Translations under genes and position numbers: made by a program
Shown: in pieces, positions 11,651 to 22,379 of the stretch
Layout: each line of letters begins with the position of its first letter
Position numbering within the stretch: the stretch's first letter is position 1
NCBI GenBank assembly: GCA_037074615.1
Contig: CM073566.1
Coordinates: forward strand, 10,372,001 to 10,436,000
Origin: Leucaena leucocephala
Lineage: Eukaryota > Streptophyta > Magnoliopsida > Fabales > Fabaceae
Length of the DNA stretch: 64,000 nt
Direction: 5' to 3'
The notes under the pieces: generated by a model
What the model saw: only the letters and a program-made list of their open reading frames with translations
The model's database searches: none
What the model was told of the DNA's origin: nothing

Positions 11651-13216
11651 AATTGATTAATTTAATTTTGATAGTTGAATATTAATTCCCTTATATTAAT
11701 TTTTATAGGCGCGGGTTATTCAGGTCGAGACAGAGCTACGGGAGTCTTAGGGGTCTACCTTGGATCTTGCCATCTCACTTTTGGTGGGTTGTGGCTAACC
11801 ACAGCACCCTAGCTGAGTTAGCGGCTTAGTCTTGGACCCACATCGAGTAAGCTGGTCCGCCCGGGTGGTGCTAGGCCTTTAAACATTATGGGAACCTCAG
11901 TTGCTGCGATGTGCAATTAGACGAGCGCAAGATTGAAGTGGGAGAGATCATTTCAAATAGAGGAAATCAGACAAGAATTTGGGGAGGAGATCATACGAGA
12001 TATAGTGGCCTAGCTGAAGGAGCGTGATCATTCCATACAGATGCAGCTCGACGAGTTTTAAGCAACAGTTGTAGCCATGCGTGTGATGGTGATCACACTA
12101 GTTCCGCACCTCCAGATATAGCTGATCCCTGACATACACATGCCTTCTAACCCTAGGAGTCTACCCAAACCCAGCAGCCCGCCCAGCCCTAATAGCCTAC
12201 CCATCTCCATTAGAACTAGCATGGGGCCCAACAAACTGACAATCGGATGATGTTGATTCTGGTCCACACCCCTTATCCCTAACATTTATTACTATATTTG
12301 GCAATTTTAATTACAGTTAAAATAGAAATAGTCTGGTTACAATTTTAATTTCTCAATTTTTCACTTATGTTAATTTAAAGTTAATATTATTTAATATTAT
12401 TTATAATTGTTTAATATTAAACTAAAATAGATAGCAATAGTTTGAAATTTCTCGTAGGAAAATTTCAAAAGTCCAAAAATAAATTTTCCTCTCACATAGA
12501 CTTTCCTAGTAGCTATTAACTGCTACAAAGTTTCCCGCAAATTTTGAAGTTTGAAATTCAAATTTCCCTTCAACCTGAATATTTCTAGCAGTTACTAACC
12601 GCTACAAAATGGACAATTTGAAATTGAAATTTCTATCCTATTTTTGGACATTATTCTTTATTTTATAGCCGTTAGGAATTGCTAAAAAATGTTGATCGTT
12701 ATCTGACCGTTGGATCCCTTCTTTGAAAGCTGAACAACTTCATCTTAAGTTCATTTTAACTTCTATTTGAGCTTTCCCTTTGAAGTGTTAATGGGATCTA
12801 AGCAATACTAGTGATGGATAGGTCATGGATCAACTTGCATCAGTTGACTCTACAATATTTAGCCAAACTAAACAATTTCTTGGATTTCACTTCTGCTAGA
12901 AAAGGTTGGCTTGGGGAATTGATTTTATAATTTCTTAGACTAAACAACTTCATTTTGCTTCTCGCAACTAGAAAAGATTTAAGGCCCAAGAAAATTCATG
13001 AATAGGCTTAGCCTGCTGAAAATGACAAGTTTCAACCAACTAAATTCACCTTGACGAAGTAGAACAAGGATATCTTCCTTTCGACACTAAATAACATAAA
13101 AGTACTTGATAGATATTCTAACAACATCTCAAGGTATATCAATCTACAGGCTCCAAGGTTACTAGGTTAAAGAGGCATGACTCCCATGTTCTTAAATAAC
13201 AGTTACTCCTATTGGC

Positions 13217-14600
13217 TTGAGAAACACACTTATTTTTTATGTATCAGTGGTTTTGGTAGAGCTATGTTCATTTTTTAGAAAGTTATGTTTGAAGGTCTTG
13301 ATATCCAAAGAGCTCAATCAGCTACAAAATAAAATAATTCTTACACTTTGTCACTTAGATATGATATTTCCTCCATCATTTTTTACTGCCATGGTTCATT
13401 GACCGTCCACCTTGTTCGAGAAACAAAGGTTGCTAGCCCGGTTCAATATCAATGGAAGTACCCTATAAATTTATCCCTACATTTTAAATTTCATATTTTT
13501 TATTTTGATTGCTTAAAATTATTAATGGAATATTAACCTGCAGCTATATGGGAAAATTAAAATTATATGTTAGGAATAAGGCGAGGCTAAAGGGGTCAAT
13601 AGTATAAGCTTATTCTGGAGATGAGGTCCTAACTTTTTTTTCAAGGTACTTTCATGACATGGAGACATCTTTTAACCGCCTGCGTTGCATTGATGATTCT
13701 CCTCCTGGTCCTTCCACGTCAACTTCATTTCCTCCTATCGGGAAGCTAATTAAAGGATGTGAATTCTTTATACTCACTCCCACAAAGAAACTCCAGGAAC
13801 ACAAACATATTTTGACAAATTGCAGCCAAGTTTAACCCTTCATGTAGTAAGTATTATGCGCTCACCAACCTTTATATTTATTGCTCACTATCTCTAACAA
13901 ATTACACTTCATTATAGTGAGTCTAGAAATTTTCTCAAGCCATAGCTACGAGGACGTGCGCATTCCGTTAACATTGATAAAAGATTCCACAGAGAGGTCC
14001 CAAGTTGGTTTACACATCGAATATGTAATGACATCAACTCATGCACAGATGAACACAAAACTCTTTCCCTCAGTCTATTAGACCATGCACGAAGGTATAC
14101 CATGTATAATGTCAACGTATTCAAGTTCTGTATGGTTGCACGTGATAAGGGATTGCTTATTTAGGATATTCAGAGCCTGTGACACATTCAGGACGAGATG
14201 TTATGCTAGTAGTAGTGACGACGACATGTGTTTTGGAAGCGTCACTTACAATAAAAAGCTGGTTGACATCGTTGAGTTAAGTTACTAGCTTTTCACCTTA
14301 ATTCTTTTCAAGTGCTCCTGGGTAAATACAACAACTTTACTGGGACTCACTACTGACTACTTGACCATTACCTTTGTTAATTTCTCTAGACTCATTCATA
14401 CTGGGGAATCTGAAGTGATGAGTCATATATTCTTATCTCTGAGGCCCACCAGTTTACTATGTCCAGGACGAGAAGCATAAATACTGGAATATGGTCGTCC
14501 ACCTCAAGCCACGAGATCTTTATGACATGGGTGATGGTGACATTACTTATGATAATGATCCCTTATAACCGATGACTTTTGAAGACTTCTTTCCCCAAGG
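13217..14600 (+). pseudogene. CACTA TNP2 transposase, C-terminal domains (DUF4218, DUF4216)
   Basis: The frame at 13217-13402 followed, after a one-base shift, by 13390-13536 encodes the DUF4218 region of TNP2-like transposases. Its landmarks are 'LISKELNQLQ', 'LCHLDMIFPPSFF', 'LTVHLVRETK' and the 'YQWKYPI' counterpart of the usual RWMYPFERY. Further on, 14220-14400 encodes 'GSVTYNKKLVDIVELSY' and 'LFKCSW', the DUF4216 signature near the C-terminus of these proteins, with a stop in between. The transposase core that should precede it (TNP2 domain) is missing, because only AT-rich and repeat sequence lies between 12300 and 13200. The gene is therefore a truncated, frameshifted relic. Confidence 0.75.
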
Positions 14601-14950
14601 ACACGATAATTTAGCTAGTTAGATTTATGTCTTTTATTAAAGTTTTTTAAATAATTAACTACTAATTTTTTTCCTAAATATATTTAATTATAATCCTAAC
14701 AATAATTTTTTTTAATTTCTCCTTCCAGGTAAGATGATGATCAATAATAATATATTCAATAATCTCTATCACTCGTGTAATAATTTATTTTTATACATAA
14801 ATTAAATATGTATAAATAAATCAAAATTGTTTCAATTTTTTAAAAATTAAATATTTGACATTTGTAGTAGTTAAGATAACCGCTAGAAATTGCACAAGCA
14901 AAAAAACCACTACAAAATGCATAAAACCGCTATAAATCTTTCATAAACCT

Positions 14951-14960
14951 CTATAAATAC
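14951..14960 (+). promoter_or_regulatory. TATA-box-like site inside the CACTA right arm
   Basis: CTATAAATAC is followed by about 110 bp of strongly C/T-rich DNA (14965-15070), the usual look of a plant core promoter with a pyrimidine-rich leader. It points toward the element's right end, where no ORF is seen. It may be the promoter of a lost gene or of the second half of a composite element. Confidence 0.35.
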
Positions 14961-15920
14961 CACATCACCTCCTCATTCATTCACTTACTCTTTTCTTTTC
15001 CTCCCTCTCCTCTCCTTCATCTCCTTTCTTAAAATTCTTTCTTATCTTCTTCTCCTCCTCCTTCTTTTTCTTTATATGGTAAGATGTTATTTATTTTGTA
15101 GATCTTAATTTATTTTATTTATCTTCATTTATAGTTTACTAACATACTTATATTTTTTTTTTCAGATTTTTTTCTTTATCTTAACCAATCCAACCACTTC
15201 TTCAACTTAAGAATTGAAGTTCAATACTACAAACTATCTCATATCTAATTCTTGAATCTATAACTCAATTACCTTATCAAATTAAATTAAGTTCATATGT
15301 AAAATCATAATTTAATTACTTATTATTTATTACAATAATATTTTAATATATAGCATGTAATACATTGCTAATTACACATATCAAAATAATCGTCTGATAT
15401 AATCTATTTAATTATTTCTTAATTAATAATATTATATTTTATAATAATGAAAAAAATGAAATTTTATTTTTTTTTAGCTGGAATTTACTTTCTAATAGTT
15501 AGGAAACCACTAGAAAATTATAAATGCATGAAAAATTTTAGCCAAATTTAAATTTCTTTCACAATTGGTGTCACATTTCTAGCGATTTTTAACCGCTAGA
15601 AATTATGGCTCCATCCTGAAATGTTCATTTCCCGCCAATGAAAATGTCCTATAAGAAATTTCTATCGGTTGTAAACTGCTATTAACATCATCACATTGGC
15701 CTTCTCCTGCCATATTTTTTCTAGCGTTTACTTAAACTACTAGAAAGGTTCTAGCGTTTTGATCACAGCGCGTAGCGGTTCTTGGTAACCGCTAGAAAAT
15801 TGTTTATATCTCCTGAGTTTCTAACAGTTTACTTGACAACTAGAAATTCTTATTCTAGCGGTACATCATAAAATAACCACTACAAAATACCTATTTTTAT
15901 AGTGACTCTCAAGTCCCATA

Positions 15921-16275
15921 GAAGAGAATTATCACTATAAGGTCCAACAAAATTATCAAATTATTGACAAGTCCCATGGTGTCTCTAGGGGAGAAATTCT
16001 AGTTGTGAAATAACAATCTTGCCCCTGTTCATTAAAAAATGACAAGTGAGATAAATGACAACTTTATTTGCTACAATTGGCAAGTCATAGAGCAATGAAT
16101 GACAACTCATAGGGCAACAAATAATAACTCATTGAGCAACGAATGACAACTCATATAATCTGGACATAATATTTTGAGTAGTTATTTCATAATTGGAATC
16201 TCTCCTCTGAGGTCTCATGAGACTTATCAATAATTTGATGATTTTGTGGGATCTTATAAAGATAAATTCTCTTTT
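15921..16275. mobile_element. Long-TIR MITE with internal 22-bp tandem repeats
   Basis: The first about 90 bp (15921-16011) reappear inverted at 16184-16275 with roughly 80-85% identity by eye (for example 'aaattattgacaagtcccat' against 'aaattattgataagtctcat' on the other strand). There is no coding capacity. The 170-bp core holds about four copies of a 22-bp unit of the form 'gacaactcatagggcaac' (16079-16160). Long TIRs without ORFs point to a Mutator-type MITE. I could not define a clear 9-10 bp target duplication. Confidence 0.65.
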
Positions 16276-16389
16276 GTGCGACCTTAGTAGAACCTAATTA
16301 GTTATATACCTCACAAGTATTCAGAAAAATTGTTAAAGTTATTTTGTTTTCTGGGAAAAATTTATTAAGGGAAAATTTCATACAAGAAC

Positions 16390-17060
16390 TATTGTGCAAA
16401 ATTTATTTCAAAAAGCCCCCAAAAAACTCTAAAACTTCACTGCAATCCAAAGGGTTGAACTAAAATGAATTTTATGATTACAAAATACATAAATGCCCTA
16501 CCAGTGAAAGAAAGAAGAATAGGGGTTTTAACAAGATCAATAAGAAAATTAAAAAGATAAATATGGGCATTAACAAAAAGAATAGGGACTTTAAAAAGAA
16601 CAACAACAAAATTAACAAGACGAATAGAGGTATTAACAAGACGAATAGGAGAATTAATAAGAAAAATAAGGAGATTCACAAGACAAATAAGAGCATTAAC
16701 AAGACAAATAGAGGTATTAACAAGAAGAATATGTGCTTTAATAAAAATAGTAAGAAAATTAACAAGATAAATGGAGGCATTAACAAGAAGAATATAGGTT
16801 TTAACAAGATAAATATGGAATTTAACAAGACTAATAGGGATCTTGTTAATGCCTTTATTCATCTTGTTAATGCCCCTATTTATCTTGTTAATGCCCCTAT
16901 TATTATTTTTTCTACTAGTAAGGTATTTCTGTCTTTTAGCTATAGTGGTCCTTATCTAAAATTTTCCCTTTTATTAAAGGACATTGTAGCATTTTATTTA
17001 AACATCAAGACTAAGAAATTCTGAAACTTCACTCCTTTAGGGGCTGAAATAAGAATAATT
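16390..17060. mobile_element. Foldback-like element with a 21-bp minisatellite
   Basis: From about 16530 a degenerate 21-bp unit (type 'aggtattaacaagacgaatag') repeats about 14-15 times up to 16845. It then switches to its reverse complement ('cttgttaatgcccctattt') for about three units to 16910. Beyond the array, the outer arms also pair: 'tgccctaccagtgaaag' at 16493 matches the inverted 'taccttactagtagaaa' around 16915. 'Ccc-rich plus aaaacttcac' at 16420-16440 likewise matches its inverse near 17025-17045. This is the layout of a foldback element with unequal arms. Because 21 is a multiple of 3, the array creates open frames on both strands (16563-17024 plus, 16437-16862 minus), which I regard as by-products. 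Confidence 0.55.
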
Positions 17061-19880
17061 TAAATAGAAAATGATAAAAATATCCTTAACTTAAAATCAA
17101 AAGGAGGTTGACAGAAAAAGAAAGCCTCCTTAATAGAAGTGAGATGAGGCATGACCGCGAGTAATACTAGAGGGGGGAGTATATAATAGAAGAGGGGTTT
17201 ATTAAATGTATATTGTTTTGAGTAAAATATTCTTACCATCCTTCAACTTTACTTTTGTTATATAGATCTCCACTCTATTTTAAAGATATACAGTTTAATC
17301 AAATCAGTTAATACCGTTAAGACCATTAAGAATATTATAAAAATATTTTAAAAACATGATTTTTAAATAAAATTTATATTAAAATAAATTTTATTAACCG
17401 TTTTACCCTCTTCTATAATAATGATATTTAAATTATTTTTTATTGTATTTTTCTTTGTAATCTCAAATTTAAATTTATTGAATCTTATACAGACATCTAT
17501 TTATTTTGTATTGCATATTTTTGCTGAAATTATTTTAAAAATTTAAGATTTTTCATTTTCCTTCCCTTAATTTTTGTTTTTTTTAAATAGTTATTTGTTA
17601 ATGCTTTTAGGCTTACGTAATTCAATTAACATAAAAACTTTAATTGAAAATTTGATTTTTTTTTCTTTTATTAAATATATGCATAACTAAATGTATTTAT
17701 ATTTTTTGCGGAAAACATATGTTTAAAAATTTAAATTATAATTTAAACATAAATATGTATTTAATATATATTTATTCATTAACATAAATAAATTTTATAA
17801 TATAATCAAATATAATAAATTTTATAACATATTATAAAGTCTCAAAATATGAGTATATATTAAAAGTATTTTTTGGTTTTATAGATTTCTTGGGCAAATA
17901 TATATATTTAAATCATTGTGTTAAAAAGGGGTATTTTGGTCAAAATAAAGTTTAAAAGTCAAATTTAACAGTTAATTAATAGTTTGTGTGGATGGAAATA
18001 GAATCTCAAATATATAAGGGAGGTTTGTATAACATATATGTTAATTTTAAGGAAGATCTATATAGGTTTTCAATTATTTTAAGTCAAATTTAACAGTAAA
18101 TTATTTTCTTTCCTTTTCTTTTTTAACATTTCGTTTAATTTATTTTTTGTATAATTTTTTATATTCTTTTAATTTTTTCATGACTCTTAAAATTGAAAGA
18201 ACTATATTAAGTTTATGTATTTAATCAATTTTTTAAAATATTTAAGTAACTATAATATGTTAATTTGGAAAAATAGTGGATTTTATCCTTCTTCAAAAAA
18301 ATTACTGCTTATTATAGTCACCAGGAAATTTACAAATGCGAATTAACATTTTAATAAGTACTTATACGTAAAATATTGATAGGAAAATTTATTAGTCTTG
18401 ATTTTCATTGTAACATGTTCTAATGTATAAAATAAGAAGTGTGGATATGTGAATTTACATATGCTGATACATATTTTAGCAATTACTCATATGCTGAATT
18501 TTCATGAACACTTGTTATTACTTGTAAAAATATTTTTCAGCACTTATAAATTCACTAATGACTACAATAAAGCCATAATTTTTAAAATAAGGAGATAATC
18601 AATAAGGTTATAGGATTAAATAAAATTATTTAAGTATTTTTTCAGATTAATATGTTATAATTATTTAAATATTTTAAAATCTTGATTAAATATATAAATT
18701 TATCACAATCCTTTAAATTTTAGAATAGTCTTGAAAAAATTAGAAGACCAGAAAAAATAATGTTTAATCAAGACCAAAAATAATGCTGAATGTTTCCTTT
18801 TTTGGTTTGATTGTAAGGGAAGGGAGGGAATGTGTTTTTAATTATCTTTTGTTTGGTTTAAATAGGGAAGGGGAGGAATTGATATGATTAATTTACCATT
18901 ATAACCTCATTGTTACCAACGAACTTGTGTATGGAAACTCGACTTTTTTACGAAATTGGAGTTGTGTAACAAGAAGAAAATTAAGTCATGGTGAGAAAAT
19001 GGAGTTTTATGAACTTGTGTTAAAACTTGATTTTCGTGAATAAACTCAAGTTTTGACATTGTAATGTGTATACAATTAAGTAGAGTTTTTCAAAAAAAAT
19101 AGAGTTGTCATGTAAAACTCGAGTTGTTCATCCAAAATCGACTTTTCAAATCAAGACCCCGCATTTTAAAACCCTATAACTAGAGCATCATTTCAAAACT
19201 CGAACCATCTACCCTCTCTATGCTCTAATCCTCTCTTCTATGAACCCACGCTCAGCCCTCCCACTCTATCTATTGAATCATGTAACCTATTCCATTTGTC
19301 ATTTTTAGTAAACTAACCCTAGAATGGCTTGAACGAAAGTGCCTGCGGTGAATATAGCATCAGAAACGAATACTCAGTCTGAAAAGCCGAGGCCAAGTCA
19401 AAAAGTGAGGAAGGATGTAGTTCAATGTGAATGGACGCAGAAGAAGAAAGAGACCATTTGGGAGAAAGAGAAGCAGAAAAATGGGAAGATTTCTTCGCGA
19501 ATAGGGTCCGAGTCTTCACAAGGGCATACACCTTCAGTATTCTTAGTCTCATTATTGACTTGGATCCTCCCTTGAACCCTGTCACTCCTAGTTCTCTGAT
19601 TCTGCATCCTACCCTATCTCAACCACCAGCAACTCCTACATAACAATTCCTTCCTTCTTATGTTCCTATCTCTTACTTGCCTAATCCTGAGTTTATGAGT
19701 TAGCTTCGCACGCACAGCTTGTCTGACATGTTTTATACCCCTCCAACCCCTCCTATCACTGCTATTAGATTCCATATTCAATAATGTTTTCATGATATCA
19801 AAAAAAGTTCAAAATTATTTAGTTATCTCTGCGCTTAAATGATGTTCAAAGTTATTTAAAATAATCAAGTTGTTTGTGTG
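17061..19880. other. AT-rich intergenic DNA, no recognised gene
   Basis: The stretch 17061-18780 is very AT-rich with no coding signal. At 18900-19200 phrases such as 'aactcgagtt' and 'aaaactcgac' recur. A more balanced stretch, 19230-19790, contains overlapping short frames (19339-19575 and 19431-19643, plus strand) encoding charged then Pro/Ser/Thr-rich peptides. They might be one frameshifted remnant ('RKDVVQCEWTQ' joined to 'EEERDHLGEREAEKWEDFF'), but I recognise no family. Confidence 0.4.
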
Positions 19881-21477
19881 TTTAGATGTTGTTAAAAGAT
19901 GAAATTAATCAATTAGTTAGTCTATTAATAATACTTAATCGATTAGTCAATCGATTAATGAGTATCAATTAATCGATTGGTTGTTCGATTAATGTAAGGA
20001 TAGTGTTATGTGCTAAAAGGAAAATCAATTAATCGATTAATGAGTGTCTATTAATCGATTAGGTATTCGATTAATGTTATAAGATAGTTCTATGGAATTG
20101 AACAGATAAGTCAATTAATTGATTGCTTAATCGATTAATTATAATTAATCAATTGCCTGTTCGATTAATCTGTTGAGAACAGTTTTTTCTTCTAAACAAA
20201 GATAACTCTATTAATTGATTATTAATCAATTAATTTATATTAATCCATTAACTGTTCGATTAATCAGAGAAGAATCATTTTGTGAAATTCAAATCCGAAT
20301 CCATTAATCGATTAGCTAATCGATTAATTTATATTAATGGATTAATTGTCAATTAATTTGTGTTGAAAATATTTTTTTTTTCAATTCTTCCAGAGACATT
20401 AATCGACTAGGTATCTGATTAATTTATATTAATCGATTAACTTCATATATTTCAAAAATCTTCTTCTCTTTGCATTAAATCTTATTAAAATCTATTTGAG
20501 CTATATATGATTGTTCCATATATAAAATATACGTATGTTTCCCCACATTCTTCATTATGTATCTTTTGAGAAACTTATTACACTGTATATGATTAAAAAT
20601 TCTTATCAATGTGATGCTCTATTTTTTGTTTCTCTCATTAATTGAATCTTTGATTAAATTAATCGTTTAATACAATATGTTTTCTGAAAAGCCATTTGAA
20701 CTTGATTAAGAACTTGATCTTTTATAATGAGTTGATTATTAATGGTTCATACACTTAATCAATACTTTAACTACTAACAAATCTTTTAAAATTAAGTGTG
20801 TTCAGAAAAGGCTAAGAAATTGAAATGATGAAGGCTACGGCAACGTAAACTTGCTACTTCCGGCAAATCATTAAATGCTCACTTACTCGCCAACTACCAA
20901 CAACGCATTCACTCCAACGGTTATAAATGTGAGTCTAATGGCTACCAACCAAAGTAAATACTATTTAAAGACACAACATTAATGAAGAGAGAACATGACA
21001 ACGAGAAACAACAACTTCTAAATTTATTACGTTCTCTATATTTTCATTCTGTAACCCGACAGTTATTGAGCTTCAGTGTTTATCATACATACTCTTTGAG
21101 AGATTTTGAAAACATATTTTTTTCATTCTTTCTGTAGACTTAAGAGATTGGTTCTCTTAAGTTGGGATTATAACCTTACAGGAAGTAAGGGGGAGTGATT
21201 GAGTGAATTAATTATGTACTGAGGTGCCAAGAGCCCATTCAAATCTTGGAGATAGTTAAAAATCACAGAAGGCCTCTAGAGATTAGATGTAGGATAAGAG
21301 GATTAGTCTGAACCAGTATAAACTGCTTGTGTTGATTCCTCTACCTCTTAGTGAAATCTTTATAATCCTTATTCTCTTTATACATTCATATTCTCATTGT
21401 CTTTAAGCTTTAAATTTCTATTAAAAAATTTAAATACCCAATTCACCCCCTCTTGGGTGTATCTGCCTAGTATAACA
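19880..21477 (+). mobile_element. 5' LTR of SIRE-type Copia element
   Basis: The right end is firm: ...CCTAGTATAACA at 21477, two bases before a primer-binding site. The last about 650 bp hold the phrases shared with the LTR at 1-662 ('gttataaatg', 'agcttcagtgtttatc', 'gaggtgccaagagccc', 'gattagatgtaggataag', 'attcaccccctctt'). The left 570 bp (19890-20450) are a dense array of the palindromic motif ATTAATCGATTAAT and variants. The exact left end was not found, and 19880 is where the repeat-bearing sequence starts. Confidence 0.7.
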
Positions 21478-21479
21478 TT

Positions 21480-21491
21480 TGGTATCAGAGC
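21480..21491 (+). other. Primer-binding site (tRNA-iMet)
   Basis: TGGTATCAGAGC is complementary to the 3' end of initiator tRNA-Met, the usual primer of plant Copia reverse transcription. Its place two bases after the LTR end confirms the LTR boundary and the plus orientation. Confidence 0.93.
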
Positions 21492-21538
21492 ATATCTCTT
21501 AAAAAAGATCTAACAATCTCAAGAGAGATCCGGGATTT

Positions 21539-22330
21539 ATGGTAGGATTTAGAGACAGCATGTTACCAGAAGGAAGCTCCACCACGAAGCCTCCAGGCTT
21601 TAACGGAGAGAACTTTATGTTATAGAAAATGAGAATAAAGACCTTCACCAAAGCTTCTAAGTATAGTCTCTGGGATGTCATACAAGATGGGAACTATGTT
21701 CCAACAAAAGTCATTAACAGAGCAAAAGTTTCAAAGGAGCGAAGTGAATATAATGACGACGACAAAAAGATGATATTACTCGACGAAAAGGCTATCAATA
21801 TTATAACATGTGCCTTAAGTCAAAAGGAGTATTTCTGGGTGTCTAGTCTAGAAACGGCTAAGGAAATGTGGGAAGCTCTAGAAATAGCCCACGAAGGAAC
21901 CTATGGTGTTAAAGAAAGTAGAGTCAACACTCTCAAAATAGAGTTTGAGCTTTTTAGAATGGCTGATGGATAAAGCGTCCGGGACATGGAAGTAAGGTTT
22001 CAACATCTCATCAACCATCTGACAGCTCTTGGGCAATTGTATAGCTCAAGAGATCAAGTACGTAAGATTCTTGATGGTCTTACGAAAGAATGGGAGCTAA
22101 AGGTCTCAGCAATTAAAGAAGCTAAAGGAGAGTCTATGAAGTCTATCACTGCTCTATTTGAAAGTCTAGCTGAATACGAGAGCAAACAGAAATATAAGAA
22201 AGATATCAAAGAAAAGAGTAGAAAAAGAATTGCTCTTAAAGTTCAAGAAAGTGATATTGATGATGGAGAGCTGGAAGATGATGAAATGGGTCTCATAGTC
22301 CAGAGATTCAAGAAATTCTACAGAAACTGA
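21539..22330 (+). pseudogene. Copia gag (UBN2 type), with in-frame stops
   Basis: The frame opens with ATG at 21539, 48 bp after the primer-binding site. It runs to TGA at 22328-22330, broken by TAG at 21623 (at a conserved Trp position before 'KMRIKTFTKAS') and TAA at 21971. The UBN2 capsid features are 'SLWDVIQDGNY', 'AKEMWEALEIAHEGT' and 'ILDGLTKEWELKVSAI', and the end is Lys-rich. A frameshifted zinc-knuckle remnant (CFxCKKxGHIKAECP pattern) lies just downstream at about 22390-22450. Gag would form the virus-like particle. This copy cannot make a full product. Confidence 0.85.
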
Positions 22331-22379
22331 GCAAGCAAATTCTTTAACCAAAGAAAGGTACTTCATCATCAAGGGAACA

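Larger units (their letters stand above)
9408..15904 (+). mobile_element. CACTA (En/Spm) DNA transposon, defective
   Basis: The left end begins CACTACAAAAAAAA (9408) and the right end is ...TTTTTATAGTG (15904), its inverted form. A 3-bp duplication ACT flanks both sides (9405-9407, 15905-15907), as CACTA elements make. Subterminal arrays of 'aaccgctagaaa' and its complement 'tttctagcggtt' fill 9430-10020 and 15480-15900, typical of CACTA transposase-binding sites. Two more patches of the same motif lie inside (12420-12720 and 14865-14940). Coding remnants are a Transposase_24-like gene on the left and the C-terminal domains of a TNP2 transposase on the right. The catalytic core of TNP2 is not recognisable. 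Confidence 0.9.

Noticed and set aside
12058..12285. Minus-strand frame with repeated GLGRLLGLGG
   Set aside because: It is the shadow of Pro/Ser-rich sequence on the plus strand of the CACTA accessory gene region.
16437..17024. Overlapping 141- and 153-codon frames on opposite strands
   Set aside because: Both are produced by the 21-bp minisatellite (period divisible by 3), with repeated INKTNRG-like peptides. Not considered genes.
17160..18080. Possible Mutator-type MITE with weak TIRs
   Set aside because: Some phrases near the two ends pair (tatatagatcttcc types), but the match is too weak to separate from AT-rich chance.
19339..19643. Charged and Pro-rich frames as a host gene
   Set aside because: Two overlapping frames would need a frameshift and no known family was recognised. 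Left as unexplained spacer.
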